In this document: piece after piece, positions 33,552 to 45,710 of the stretch
Layout of the letters: each line of letters starts with the position of its first letter
How positions within the stretch are numbered: position 1 is the first letter of the stretch
NCBI GenBank assembly: GCA_030374805.1
Contig: JARGSG010000054.1
Coordinates: forward strand, 62,001-126,000
DNA from: Gracilaria gracilis
Taxonomy: Eukaryota > Rhodophyta > Florideophyceae > Gracilariales > Gracilariaceae
Length of the DNA: 64,000 nucleotides
Direction: 5' to 3'
Notes under the pieces: generated by a model
Database searches by the model: none
What the model was told of the DNA's origin: nothing
The model's input: the letters and a program-made list of their open reading frames with translations, nothing else
Position numbers and translations under genes: made by a program

Positions 33552-36500
33552 CTAGAGACGCCGACTTCCAATACCACAAGCCGCTTCGAACGTTACCTTA
33601 GACGACAAGATCAAAGAGTAGAACAAGAATACATTCAAGAGCTTCTCACCAATACCAACATTCTCGAGGCTGAATCTCAGCATCTCTCTCATCCAGTGCT
33701 CTCACCCATTGCAAACCTCCAAAATAATCATCTCTCTACCAAAATCTTAACCTCTAAGCATTCTGCACTCGCTTTTGAGTACTCTTCCTCAACGTCTACA
33801 ATGAAATCTTTCAAAAAACCTACTCTTACGACCACCAACTTCTCGTTCTGGAAAGATGGGCTTGTCATCAACACTTCACTATTTGAGGCAGACCAGTTTG
33901 TTATTTCTGCGGTTGAGCCTCCAGCCAATCCCGCACAAATTCCGCACCATACGAAGAAGACAAAAAGGTAAAGGCTCTCATCATGCAGAGCCTTCCTGAA
34001 AAAATCATCAACGAGCTACCCACGGATATCCTCACCAAGGCACCGCACTCCATCGTAAGCATTTCAGAAAATCATATCAGGCTCAACCGTATGGGAAATC
34101 ACGATACTCTAGAAGCCGAACCCAGATCAATTCATTTTCTTTCTGGAAGTGACCTGAATGAATACATTTCTCACCACATGAAGATACGCAGACTCATGTT
34201 GAATGCAGAATATCCGAACCTTACGAACGAACAAACCACGGTAAAGTTTTTAATCAATGGTCTTAAATCGAACCCGGACTTCTTTCAACTCGCAGTAGTC
34301 ATGGCTGGCGCTCCACTGGCCTCCATTCGGGAATTTACCAAGCGTCTGCAGCAAGCCGCAGATCTGCAATCCTCCGCTCAAACCACTACCACAGACATCA
34401 ATTACAGCTTCATCAGCTCACCCTCATACACGCCTACATCGTCCCAAACTCCCCAAGCAAAGTCTCAGAATCGCCGTAACGAACGCGCTTTTTCGAACCA
34501 TCCTCGCCCTGCTGGTCATACTGGCAAATGGTGCCGTGTGCATGGCTGCATCACGAACAGCGACGAGGAATGCACACTTCAGAAAGCGAAATCTGGTGCT
34601 CAGGCAAACGCAGTTACTGCGATGGAACCCCCTCCTTACCATCAGCTCATTGACGAAATGCAACTGCGACTTGCACAACTCGAAAGCGAAGCGATAAAGC
34701 ATGAACACGACACCGAACAAGGTAAGTTCATACTCCATTCCGCCGCGAACCCGACGCACACTTCTTTTCCTCATCCCCCGATGTCACCCACAACCACTCA
34801 CTCCATACCCGTGTCTGCTAATGGCGCTCACGCCCCAATAAGTCACCAGGGGCCATGCAAGATCCCAACAACGCGTGAATCACTCGAAATCTCGAACGCC
34901 GTGCATGCGCCATCAATCAAACGCAATCTTGTGTCCGTACACACCCTTGCATCTCGATACGGACTTGTCGTTTTTTCTCCTTCGCGAGCCCTAGTGCTCC
35001 ACCCACGCAGTGCTCCACATCGCTCTGACATAATTGCAACAGCATCATTTAAAGACAATGCGTGTCATATTGACAATGCCTGTACAATCACACCCATCTC
35101 CCAAAGTGCTCGAACCATCCCCTGTAATACCCCAACTCCCAAAACCAACATATCTCCCGGCATCCTCCAACCACTCCCTATAGCCATACGCACTCACCAT
35201 GCACGCCTGCCGCACTTACAACTCCAACCCAAACCCATATCGACCCCTGAACTGACCGCTTTCCCCACCCAGTCTACCAATTTCAAACCACCGAGCATCA
35301 CCACCACATTCATGGAATGGCACCTTAAGCTCGGACATATTCATCCCAAAACCCTCCATATGATGGCCCTTCTTAATCCCCTACCCGGACTCCCACAAAA
35401 CCTCAAACAACGCCCTCCAAATCTCACCTGCTTCGGCTGCCGACAAGGAAATTCCAAACTGCAACCCCACCAACGGAAAGGCCACCGATATCCAACAGGA
35501 GTATATACTTCCATTGACACATGTAGACCCGTCAAACCGCCATCACGACAGGGTAACTCTCATATCCTCGTCGTCATCGACACGAACTCTCGATTTCTCT
35601 TCGTCGACTTACTTAAAAACAGATCAGAAGCATTCACAAAACTGATCCCCATCCTAACCACCAATTACCACGTCCATGATCGTCATCGCCTTCATCTCCG
35701 AAGCGACAACGCCAACGAATTGCGATCATCCCAACTCATACGGGCACTGCAGTCCCATGGAATTCACATACACTCCACCACCCCCTACTCGCCTCAGGAG
35801 AACTCTATAGTTGAAAGAATCAATTGCACGCTCATGAACACAGCCCGTGCATCTCTTGTCTACAGCCGCCTCCCTCTATCACACTGGCAAGACGCGGTTA
35901 CGGACTCTGCGTTCAAGTACAACCTCACCTTCCACTTCACAATACAGAACATCCCTTACACAATCTGAAACAACAAACCCCCTGAGCTGACCAAACTTCT
36001 AACACCCTGCAAACTCGGCACCATCCCTCATTTACAGCCCAAGAAATCAAAACTCCATCTCCGAGCTGACGTTGTTCGATACCTCTCTCCTACAGACGAC
36101 CGTCATGCCCGCTTTCTGAATCTCCGCACACGAAAAGAAGAGATCGCTCGAGCAGTGGACTTCATGCCCTACCACAAATCATCAGACCTGTGCTCCGTAT
36201 ATCACAAAGCCTTCCTCACTATCCCATCGTACATGACTCCCATAACTCCGGCACCGCGATCTCGCATACAAGCCGCGAAGTACCCAGACGCCGAATCATG
36301 GGCCACCGCTCACAACACTGAATTAGATCAGTTGGACTCCATGAGTGCCATCACATGGAAGCGTGACACCACACCCAACGCCAAGCCAATTTCAACCACA
36401 ATTCAGTACAGATACAAAACAGAGAGGAACAGAATCACCGACCGCAAAGCTAGATGCGCCCTACGAGGAGATCTAATGCTCCCACACTATCATTTAGATC

Positions 36501-37815
36501 CGAACAAAACCGCATCCTTCGCTGCTGACAAAACATCCATTCGCCTTCCTCATTCCCTCGCAGCGCAACATCAACTTCGCATTGAGCACTTTGACATCAA
36601 AGGAGCTTATCTCCACGAAAATTACGAGCACGACCAGCCCGTATACGTCTGGCAACCACGGCTATTTCATGGCTTCTTCAAGCACCCCGAGCCAATCAAA
36701 CAACTTAATGCAACCTATACGGATCGGCCTCGGCAGCGTTCATCTACTCCAAAGTTCTCTATGCACACCTAAAGTCGCACGGGTACTATCCCCTCCGTTC
36801 TGATCCAAACCTCTTCTTCGAATCTGAAGGCCAAAAGTACATATTAATTGCGGTCTCCACTGACGATTTCCTTTCCTGCTACTCCAGTACGGGTCTGCTA
36901 CACAGATTGTACCAAGACCTTCAGACAAAATACACAGTCAAACGCCTAGGACGGTTACGCAAATACCTCGGATGGAACTTTCTCTACTCGAAAAACGGCA
37001 TCCATATCAATCCAGCACATCTAGTAGATGAAGTCGCCGACCTTCTCCGCCTTAATGACGCAAACGCAGTTTCAACACCATATGCCGACGGCCTTTCTCT
37101 CTCTTCGACGTGCGCGGGAGACAAAAATGGTGACACCATCCATCATTATTACCACGCAGCACTAGGCACGATTCGCTATCTCGCAGATTCCATCCGTCCT
37201 GATATCTGCTTCATAACCGCTGCACTCCCCAGATCCCAAGCACGCCCATCTCTCCGACACCTGATTCTTCTCGAAGGGCTGGTATGTTTCCTTAAAGCAA
37301 CCGGGGATCACGGATTCACGTTCCGTTACAACGAATCTGCACCGTTTGTCGGTTACACAGACCCAGATCATGCCCACGATGAGTCCACTCGTCGATCTGT
37401 CTCAGGAGCTGTACTCCTGTATAATAACACGCCCATCTCCTGGCATAGTCAGCTCCAGAGAGTAGTTGCACTATCAATGTGTAAAACGGTGTACATAGCC
37501 GCTTCAATTGCTGTCCAAAACATCCAATGGATTCTTGGTCTTCTTGATGAGCTACAACAGCTGTGTCATGGCCTAACCGAGCTTTGCGTAGACAACCAAT
37601 CAGCTATTGCAACCGCAAACTTCATTTTACCAACAAAACGCCGCACGTACATTGATATAAGGTTTCACCATCTCCAAGAGGCCGCACAGACACAGATGGT
37701 GTCAATAACCTACAAGCCGTCGTCTAATATGCTCACCGACGTCTGCACAAAACCCTTGGGTCGTCTCGCGTTTCTCGAGCACTACGACCGCCTCACATCT
37801 TCCCCTCCGTCGTGA
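33552..37815 (+). pseudogene. Copia gag-pol polyprotein, broken
   Basis: Gag-like segment 33552-34400, frame change near 33970. The protease motif region near 34726 reads ILHSAAN where active elements have I-L-D-S-G-A-S, so the catalytic Asp and Gly are lost. Then the pre-integrase HHCC (HLKLGHIHPKT..CFGCRQG, about 35320-35450), integrase catalytic residues IDTCRP, LRSDNANEL and QENSIVERINC (to 35860), stop at 35966, RT motif FDIKGAYLHENY (about 36590) and DD in AVSTDDFLSC (about 36853), and RNase H ending NMLTDVCTKPLG (to 37815). Several stops and shifts. Integrase-before-RT order defines Copia. Confidence 0.85.
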
Positions 37816-37991
37816 AAGGAGTGCCTTACCGTATCAGGCGGTGGGCGGGCGAGTCGCGTTGCACACAAAGAAGCGCAAAGATCTCCACCGCCTGTTACTG
37901 CTACGCCCTGAGGGCATCCCTACCGGTAAGACCACGACCGTAGCCTGAAACAGTAGCCAATGAGTTGTAGGACCGAGGGTGACACCAGGTA

Positions 37992-40497
37992 CCGTTCCTA
38001 AAAGACTGATTTTGGACAGTTTTTCAAAACATTCGGTTTATCTCAGAAAGTATCCACTTTTAGCCTCCACAAACCATCGCAATGGCTTTCTCGTGGTCTC
38101 TTCCATGCGGGTGTTAACCTTCAAGTGTCACCTACTACTGACGAGATTTGAAGAGGGTCAGCACTCTCCAGCGCCGCACCATCCTCAATATCCTCAAAAG
38201 GGGTCGGTTTTGGAAACAAAGCCGACTCCACCACATGCCCTATCAGCGCTCCCACCGCCTCCGACGCCGCTTCTGCCGCACACAACGATGATGGAGAGAA
38301 GGCCTTCGATGACTTCTGCAAAACCTTACCCCGTTTCTTCCGTACCTGGCGCATACAGTCCTTCACAATGCGACCACGATATACTTGCATTTGCTTTCTA
38401 TACCGTTCCTCCGTCCGCCTCTGTTGCGCTTCAACCCTTTTATGTTGAGCTTCCACTTTTGCAGCCTCTTTCTTTGCCCGTTCAGTTTCTCTGTGTTCGG
38501 CTCTGAGCGTCGCCTGCCTCTCCTTCTGCTGCCTTTGAAGCTGCTTACGTTTGTGTTCCTTCATCATTTTCGCGACCGTTTTCAGTTCCGCCGGAGCACC
38601 GCAATCATATGAAACTGATTTGGGCTTAACATATCCATCACCCGCGAGAAACTTCTCGGATTTCAAAGGAGTTATGCTCTTCATTATAATGTTGTGAGCT
38701 GTTGTGGCACTCTCGAAGAGCTTTGTGAGGTTGTGAACTTTTTTTGACTCGTTCATTGGAGTTTCAAAGATTTTCCTAGCCTTCTCCAGTACCTCCGCAT
38801 CTGTCCTACGCACCTGTACGCGCTGCAAACGACCCGCAACTGAATCCTCTTCTGGTGTATTCACAGTTATCATCTCTTCCTTTTTCTCCTTAAACCGATT
38901 GGCGAAGGCTGGATTGAATGGAAAAAGACCTGTAGATTCGAAAGAGACTGTTATCACGGGAACAGTAATTGTATGATGAGCGTATATTGCGCAAGCAAAG
39001 TTGAACCTTGGGGTACGGGTCTCCGGTATAGCGGACTTATTGAAGGAATCTCGAATATGGCGAATGGATTCCTGAAAGGTTTTGTTGATCCTTTTATCGC
39101 ACGGCTGGAGAATATGCGATGTATTCGCCGGTTTAATGACAGGCAGGCTGTTGTTCTTCTCGCACTCCACGACCCACTCAAACCCCTTCCTTGACGAATG
39201 TCCATCCATCTTCAACAGATAAGGGTCTGACTCTGGGACATGCTGACAAACGAAACTGTTGACATGTTTCACAAATGCAGCAAGTATTTCCTTTGTCATC
39301 GATTCATTTTCAGTACACTTTATAACTGCGTTCTTGGGCATCCAGTGTGGACGCTGAAATGGTCTACATATATCCTCACTTTTTTTCGTATACGGCGGGC
39401 AGTGGCTCAAACCAACTTGACATGACATTTTCCCCTGATATTATGAAGAACGGTGGTGCCTTGAGTCCCGATGCAGAACAAACCACAACGGCGGTTATGT
39501 GTTTGTCAACTCCTTGCACTTTTTGTGCCACCCTGCAGCCACCGTGCTTCGATGTAGCTGCCCCATACGATTTGATTGCTTTACCCCATGTCGAATCAAC
39601 AGCAGTTTCGTCCATATTCCACACCCGAGATGGGTCTGTTAAAAGGCCTTTGTTCTCTTTGCCCAGTTTCCCGACTACATCAAAGAAGCTTTTAACATGC
39701 TCATAATTCTCGCCTTTTAGTTTGGCGTTGTCTTTTGGATAAAATGTCTTATACGACAGCTCTCTGTGACGTGCACGAAAAGAGCGCACTGCATCATCAG
39801 ACGGAATGCCGTTTTTTCAACCGCGGCGATTATCTCCTGCTATGTATGACATGACTTGTTTCAATATGTCATTGTCTAGAGCAAAACCACGTTCAGCTGC
39901 TTCGAACATTCGTTCAACTATCATGTCTTCTTCACACGGCGTCAGAATTGTTCGCCCCCCAGCCCGTGAGTTCGATGCTTCAGATACATGGTGCTTGATG
40001 GCTTTGTCATTGTTGGTGGCTAGTAAATTTTTAAGGTTGTAAATGAGAGTCTTGCTTAACCCTGTGTAAGCGCTAATTGTGCGAATTGAGTACTTCTTTG
40101 TTTCTGTGAGCATAGACACCGCAAGTTGTTTCATTTTGCGTCTGTTCTCGGCCTGTTGCTTGCGTTTTTTGTATCGGCTGGCCTGTCGTCTCATTGACAG
40201 AGCCATGAGAGACTTCTGTGGTTGATATGGAGTCTTGAGAGCGGCTGTGGAGGACGTAGAGCAAAGTGTAAACCCATCTTTCGATGGCTAGGAGCTGTAG
40301 AAGAACTACCTTTTTATAGTTAAACTGTGCGTCGCGTTTGAAATTGGCGCGTTTCTGGATTCATTCTCTTTGTCTTACTGAGACAATTCTACTGAGCTGA
40401 ATAAAGTCCAAGACGAACCATCAGGTCTGGAGATATGCGGTCATTAGTGATAAATTCCACTATCGACCTTTTTCCAAAATCAGCCTTTTAGGAACGG
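37992..40497 (-). mobile_element. pogo-like DNA transposon with TA target duplication
   Basis: 2506 bp flanked by TA (37990-37991 and 40498-40499). The left terminus CCGTTCCTAAAAGACTGATT and the reverse complement of the right terminus CCGTTCCTAAAAGGCTGATT differ at one base; the match continues through TTTGGA. Contains one minus-strand transposase gene with two lesions. It is younger than the Copia LTR it interrupts. Confidence 0.88.
38121..40206 (-). pseudogene. pogo-like DDE_1 transposase, two lesions
   Basis: About 695 codons reading from 40206. Parts: a basic start, HTH of psq type (SIRTISAYTGLSKTLIYNL), first catalytic block VWNMDETAVD (about 39600), second block LLKMDGHSSRKG (about 39220) and third block ILQPCDKRINKTF (about 39100), then a Lys/Arg/Glu/Gln coiled coil (about 38380-38580) and an Ala-rich end at 38121. 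Lesions: a TGA at 39817-39819 beside a six-T run and one frameshift between 39376 and 39428. All three Asp residues are intact. Long and well preserved, so inactivation looks recent. Confidence 0.82.
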
Positions 40498-40858
40498 TAC
40501 AACGACGTGTATACTATGTCGAAACATAGTGCAAACGCCGTCCTAAAACAATTGTTTTGATTGATTTTTAGGAAAATCAGACTAAACGACAACACTTTTT
40601 GGATGGATCCCTAGGCTGTGGGCCGAATTTGCTACACGTGTGCCCCTGTCATGTTCTGTAGCGCCCCGCACAGACCAACTAGTTTTGGAGTAAAGGCTTT
40701 GCGCATTCCGGTGGGAATGCCCTGAACGACCCCTCAAATATCGATTCTGTGTCCCGTTGCACACATGGCCTCGTGTACGCGCACCAGGCCAGCCCATGTA
40801 AAGCACTTACTCTCGCCGGCGTGGAACCTGGAGTTCCACGCCATCCGTCGTCGTCACA

Positions 40859-41425
40859 ACCTTGTAACTGGCAATTGAAGAAACGAGAATGTATTTTTTA
40901 TGAGCAATTACGGAAAGTGGACGACGATGACTACAACAATACCCTGGATCCGTTTGGAAGACACTCTTCTCTGTCATCGTCGTCGTGCAGTTTCCCGCTT
41001 GTCATTGAGACACGGTCACCTTTTGTTTGCTGTGCCCTCATCTTTTGATCATTGCTCAGCGATCACCGTCATCTCCTGCCCTCGCTGGGCTGCGGTAACC
41101 TGCTTGCGCGTTCTGGCCGCCCGTAGCTCTCGCCCTAGCAGACAAAGGCTCTGATACACACCACGCGTTAAGCATAATTTCAAAGACGTCCCAATCTTAC
41201 GAAAAACACGATAATCCCAAAAGTGGTTCCTTTAAACAACAACTGCACAACGTACACACTCATTTGCTGCCCTGCACAACGCCAGCCTTGCGGTGCACTT
41301 TGCATCCCCTGAACGCAAGCATACCTTCAATCTCGCGCCAGATATAGCATTAAGTCTATTCTAATCCAACAAACCTGCCACTAGACGAGCAACTTCTTTG
41401 GTTCCGACAGCATTTCATCAATATT
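40859..41425 (+). other. Probable 5' leader of the RT-RNase H retroelement
   Basis: 567 bp between the Copia LTR end and the first ORF of the next element. No supported coding frame. The retroelement's 5' terminus should lie here, but I see no terminal repeat. Confidence 0.35.
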
Positions 41426-42355
41426 ATGCCAGAGACAGTTGGGATCGCACTAGAGAACCTTGCGTCGAAGCCATTCCAAACCATTGCTGCTGTTTCAGAC
41501 GAGGCCTTGCAGAACCTCATTGAATGTGCTCCCTATGCTTTCAAAACCAATATTGCATCTTCAGTGACTCGGAACGACAAACTAATAACGGTCCTCAGGA
41601 TCCAATCATTTTTGCAATCCCAAGCAAGCGATAAAACAGAGTGTGAGAAAGCACTTCAGAAGATACTACAATCTTCGGTCCAGGAGCATCATAATCTCTC
41701 CAAAACAACTCCTGCTGTACTGCTAGATCTCATGCAGAAAAGTATTCAGTTCGACCCATCTCTCCCATCTTTCAGTGCCAGTGAATCTGGTAAAGACCTT
41801 CTGCTTAAAGTCCTTCATTGGAAACTTGATGTTCAACAGCACCAGCAAGAAGAAACAAACGCGAGAAACCCTCAACTAGTTCCGGATATTGAACAACCCA
41901 CGCTACCCAATTTGAACGAGAATGCCAACAAGCTTCCACCTCTTGATAAACTTTTCAACAATGAAGACCACCCGCAACAGCCTCGTGCTAAAAGGCAACG
42001 CATCACTATCGAAGGAATCACTATAGTTGATGAAAACGGAAAGGATACACCCAACCGACCTGTCAATCTCGCCGAATACCCGAGAAAAGAGTCATCCCTC
42101 CCAAGTCTCACAGTCACGGAGATTCTGGGAGGGCAGATCCTGCAGGCGTTATTAAGAAGGGGTATAAATCTCGAGCTTTCGGTGGCCAATACGGAATGGA
42201 GCAAAGGCGCAAACGGAGAGGTATGGCTTCCGAGGCAGAAGCCTGCACACTTGCAAGAATACTGCACCTCGCCCTGTTCCAATACGACTCAATGCAGCAA
42301 GCGCTCGAAACATGCACATGGATGGAAGTGGCTCTCCGAAGATTGTACGCTCTGA
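41426..42355 (+). CDS. ORF1 of an RT-RNase H retroelement (gag-like, function unknown)
   Basis: 309-residue frame, first half helical (PETVGIALENLASKPF..), then a Pro/Asn-rich region and a basic RAKRQR patch. From about 42196 a second frame reads more like protein (LARILHLALFQYDS, then ALRRLYALIFVE to 42408), so a frameshift near 42190 probably ended the original reading. It lies upstream of the RT frame as gag does in retroelements; the gag role is inferred from position only. No zinc knuckle seen. Confidence 0.45.
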   Translation: MPETVGIALENLASKPFQTIAAVSDEALQNLIECAPYAFKTNIASSVTRNDKLITVLRIQSFLQSQASDKTECEKALQKILQSSVQEHHNLSKTTPAVLLDLMQKSIQFDPSLPSFSASESGKDLLLKVLHWKLDVQQHQQEETNARNPQLVPDIEQPTLPNLNENANKLPPLDKLFNNEDHPQQPRAKRQRITIEGITIVDENGKDTPNRPVNLAEYPRKESSLPSLTVTEILGGQILQALLRRGINLELSVANTEWSKGANGEVWLPRQKPAHLQEYCTSPCSNTTQCSKRSKHAHGWKWLSEDCTL

Positions 42356-42806
42356 TCTTTGTAGAAACGTCAATACGTATCAGGAGTGCCTCTCGTGCCC
42401 AGGCGTGACGCGTCGCAATCCCAATACTAGAAGCATATCCATCAACAAACTTTCTTCTGCCAGATATAGAAAATCGACTCAACCGTCAGTTCGCCTCCGA
42501 GGTGAAAACCATAAACGCGTTCGAATCATCCAGACAGGGGAATCAAAACGAACGCTCTCCAACGAGAGGAAACGCAAACCCGACCCACAAAAACAGTGGC
42601 AACCCGTCATAATCACGAAATATCGAACCTTTTTCCTACCATCTTGTGACAAATCCCCCACGACAGATCCCACCATTTGCTGCAACATCTCCGAGAGTCT
42701 AAACACCCTATACGGCGGCCCGACAAACGCTAATCAATCTCAAAATTACACAACACCGTCTTCGGCACGGGCGCTTCAGTCTCTCGCCTTAAGAGTAAAC
42801 AGCTGG
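42312..42806 (+). pseudogene. 5' part of the RT-RNase H ORF, cut by the Gypsy insertion
   Basis: This frame runs into the Gypsy left boundary as ..RVNSW and, once the element and one copy of the GCTGG duplication are removed, continues in phase at 54012 as LESLENSS. The upstream reading (Lys/Arg/Gln-rich, with CDKSPTTDPTICC) has no recognised domain and may contain earlier shifts. Confidence 0.5.
42802..42806. repeat. 5-bp target duplication GCTGG of the Gypsy element (left)
   Basis: GCTGG directly before the 5' LTR is repeated at 54007-54011 directly after the 3' LTR, as left by a retroviral-type integrase. Confidence 0.85.
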
Positions 42807-43349
42807 TGTAGTATAGTGAACCCGGGTTGGTACAGAGTGTGTCTGGTCAGCCGTTCACGTACGAAGGGGTAGTGCACGATGGGCTGGTGCAGTGGCACCC
42901 CCACGTGTACGATTTAGTGATCAAGTGCCGGACGGGTTGGCACAGCGTACAAGTTGGCCACGTGTACGCACTTGGTGGTGACAATGCAAATTAGACCGAT
43001 CGTACAGTAGTTAGTAATGGGGCCCAGACCCGATATTTAGTTGTAGTTCGGATCTCCCGGGGCCCCCAATCGTAAACGACAAGCATCTTCTGCCGAACGT
43101 CTTCTTCGCTAGTTTGCACTAACGATAGACCGCACTGCTACCTCTCTATTGGGTTTCTCAGACCGTTCGTACCCTTTAGCACGTTCCTGTACGTGCCTGG
43201 TGATACCAATCGTCCACTCTCTCCTCGACCGCCCGGTGCTTCCGCCCCTTCTCTCCGTTTGGATTCATTACAGTCACAAGACTGTACGCTGCCGCCGCTC
43301 TCGTCTCAAGACCGCTTCGGACTCTCTCATTTTTTTGCATTATACCACA
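42807..43349 (+). repeat. Gypsy 5' LTR
   Basis: Starts TGTAGTATAGTG and ends TATACCACA (TGT..ACA). 543 bp, the same length as the 3' LTR. Followed at once by TTGGTCTCCCGACC, the expected position of the primer-binding site; the tRNA was not identified. Confidence 0.92.
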
Positions 43350-43368
43350 TTGGTCTCCCGACCTAGAA

Positions 43369-45627
43369 GTGGAATTCGAGACCGTACGGAGCAGCATAAC
43401 CGATCGTGGAACCGATACGTACAGTATGAGTCATCATCCGCACGGAGAAATGGGTGAAGGGTCTTTAGTCGAGAAAGACTCCGCAAAGTCCGTACCGGTC
43501 GCAGTTCGCGCCGCTTCGGATGCCGCTTCGGTTGGCCGCCGGAGCACCCGAAGTAACGCGACGGTCTACGTCACGCCTTCAGAGAAGCACGAATGGATTG
43601 TCCGAGACGGTTCTGCACGTAATATATCTATGTCCGAACGGAACGAGGACGAGGCAATTGCGCTGGCCCCCTTTCCCGGAACGGAGAAGACGCCGCGGGG
43701 CGAAGCTGGGCCCGCGCCGCCACTCCTTACCGAACGGACTACCGCACGGGAACTCTGGGCAGGGATCGCTCCCTACGCCCTGCAGAGTCTCCGAACGGAA
43801 ATTGAGGTCTACGTCCCCATGGCAGTGGAAACGTACCTCAAGGACTGAATCCCGGCGCTTCTGCACCAGGATATTCTACAGATCGTACACGATATGGTCA
43901 GGAATATCCTGAAGACAGACCGTTCGGAACCTGCTACGTCAGCTCTGAACAGTACACTGGCCGCACTGGTAGCTCAGCTACCGACCCACCCACCCAAATC
44001 TTTTATTGACCGTACGGACAATGCACCCGCTAGCGGCGAGAGGCAACACCGACCGGAACTGAAGAAGGGCCCAACGAGGGGTCCGACCGGAGTGTACCTC
44101 CCGCCAGTCAACCCGCAGGACGATCCGAACGGAAGCTCAGGAGATTCCTCCGACGAGAGGAGTACTCGCCGCCGCAGAGGCAGTAGACCGAGCGGAAGTT
44201 TCGATTCGGATGACGCGCTCCGTAAACGGAAAGATCGTCGCCGCCAGAGAAGGCGACGATCAGCCAGAACGGACTCGGACTCTTCGGAGTCATCGTCGGA
44301 TGACGACCGCACGGATTCGGAAGTCGACCGACACTCCCGCAGCCCTCGACGGAGGGGGAAGTCCGATCGGTATCGTTCCCGTTCGGACAGTTTGATGCTG
44401 AAACGCATCAGGCCCTTGAACGAGAAGTTTGCCAAAGTGGTGGACTACCGTACGTACAGGTTGCTCAGGAGAAACCAGACGTACAATTCGCGGGTGGCGC
44501 GCAAGATTGCGCGCTACCAAAAGAAATTGAATGTCCAGATGAAGGGTAATTCCTTTTCCGGGACGGATCCGATATCGGTGCTCAATTTCTTACAGCGGTT
44601 TAAAACCGCTTGCAACTATAACGGACTCACTGAGGGGGCAGCCCTCTGGTGTTTCCAGTTTTACCTGACCGGACCGGCGCACGCTCTAGTTCAGTCTCGG
44701 CTCGAAGGTAAGTCTGGCGCTGTCGACCGTACTCGGGATGAGTCTCTCCACACGTACGAAGAGGTAGTCAACTTTCTGTTGATCACGTACGCAACGGATG
44801 AGATCATTGCCGACGCGGCCGCAGAGGTCACCCTCTACCACCAAGCGTCAGGCATGTCCGAAACGGAATTCGCCCAGAAACTCTGGACGAAAGCCCTCCG
44901 TTGCGGAAATGTCTTTACCGATCGGAATTTGAAGGGAATCTTCGTCGAAGGTCTCCTTACCGCCATACGGTCAAAGAAGAGGAATCACATCACCTCGCAT
45001 CCCAATATCGGATACGATGCACTTGCCCGTTACGCGGAATCGTACGGAGACACCCATCGTGACTCACGTCGACAGTCCGTTTGGGTCGATACTCAAAAGC
45101 CAACCGCTCGGAAGGAGTCTTCTCGTACCGCCTGAAAGGTTCACAGTATCGATACCCCGTCGGAATCGATCTATTCCATATCGGACGAAGACGAGGAACA
45201 TGTCCTCGCGGTGTCCCGCGCGTCCTCCATGCCCTGGCCCCGCACTACGCCCTCGGCTTCAACGCCGGCTCAGTCCGTTCGGTCTTATCCCAGTCCTGCC
45301 AGCTCCAGGGTACAGCAACCCCAGGGGCAGGCACCAGTTAGACTGTGTCGGATTCGCCTTTCGCGGGAGCCCAACTGCTGTCAGTTGCTCCCCCCGGACC
45401 TAGAGGAGACGCTGCTGGGCATACGGGAGGCTAATTATCAGCAACGCCGCGAGGAAGGCTATTACAGTGCCTACCAGACCGGACGGGAAACTGATACCCC
45501 AAAGGACAATGTAGGATATCGCCAGGGCGGACAGCCTCTCCAGACATACTCACCAAGACCGACACAGGCCGTTGTGCTGGTCGAGGAGCCTGCTCCCCAC
45601 CAGGAAAACGACCAGGAGGAAGCGTAG
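43369..45627 (+). pseudogene. Gypsy gag, two in-frame stops
   Basis: One frame of 753 codons interrupted by TGA at 43846-43848 and 45133-45135. Parts: an N-terminal polar region, a basic Arg/Ser/Asp stretch (about 44160-44390, RKDRRRQRRRR), then a helical capsid-like domain (about 44400-45010, with GTDPISVLNFLQRF and LTGPAHALVQSRL, like retrotransposon gag). Near 45330 a Cys-rich piece (LCRIRLSREPNCCQ) sits where a zinc knuckle is expected but is out of register, probably from an indel. Gag packages element RNA. The pol frame starts in a different phase at about 45711. Confidence 0.82.
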
Positions 45628-45710
45628 AGGCATCGCCTCTTCCACAGAGGCCTAGCCTTGCCCTGTCAGCGACAGACCGAACGGACTCCATTCGAGAGGA
45701 GTCCCCTGTT

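Larger units (their letters stand above)
33425..40858 (+). mobile_element. Ty1-Copia LTR retrotransposon, 5' end truncated, split by a pogo element
   Basis: Contains a 5' LTR fragment (33425-33535), a degenerate gag-pol in Copia order (gag, protease, integrase, RT, RNase H), and a 3' LTR (37822-40858) interrupted by a 2.5-kb pogo element. The LTR fragment and 3' LTR end share about 110 bp ending GTCGTCGTCACA. The left boundary is 11 bp from the TTAA of piggyBac copy A; LTR sequence does not resume on that element's other side, so the truncation is separate from simple piggyBac insertion. Confidence 0.85.
37822..40858 (+). repeat. Copia 3' LTR, interrupted by a pogo element
   Basis: Begins TGCCTTACCG just after the purine-rich TGAAAGGAG (37813-37821) and ends TCGTCACA at 40858. 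The pogo element 37992-40497 sits inside, so the LTR proper is 37822-37991 plus 40498-40858, about 530 bp. It holds the same GTTGCACACATGGCC block as the 5' fragment. Confidence 0.75.

Noticed and set aside
43974..44435. 153-codon minus-strand frame in the Gypsy gag region
   Set aside because: Ser/Arg mirror of the Arg/Ser-rich gag frame, unlike the antisense ORF at 50062-52257, which has no sense partner.
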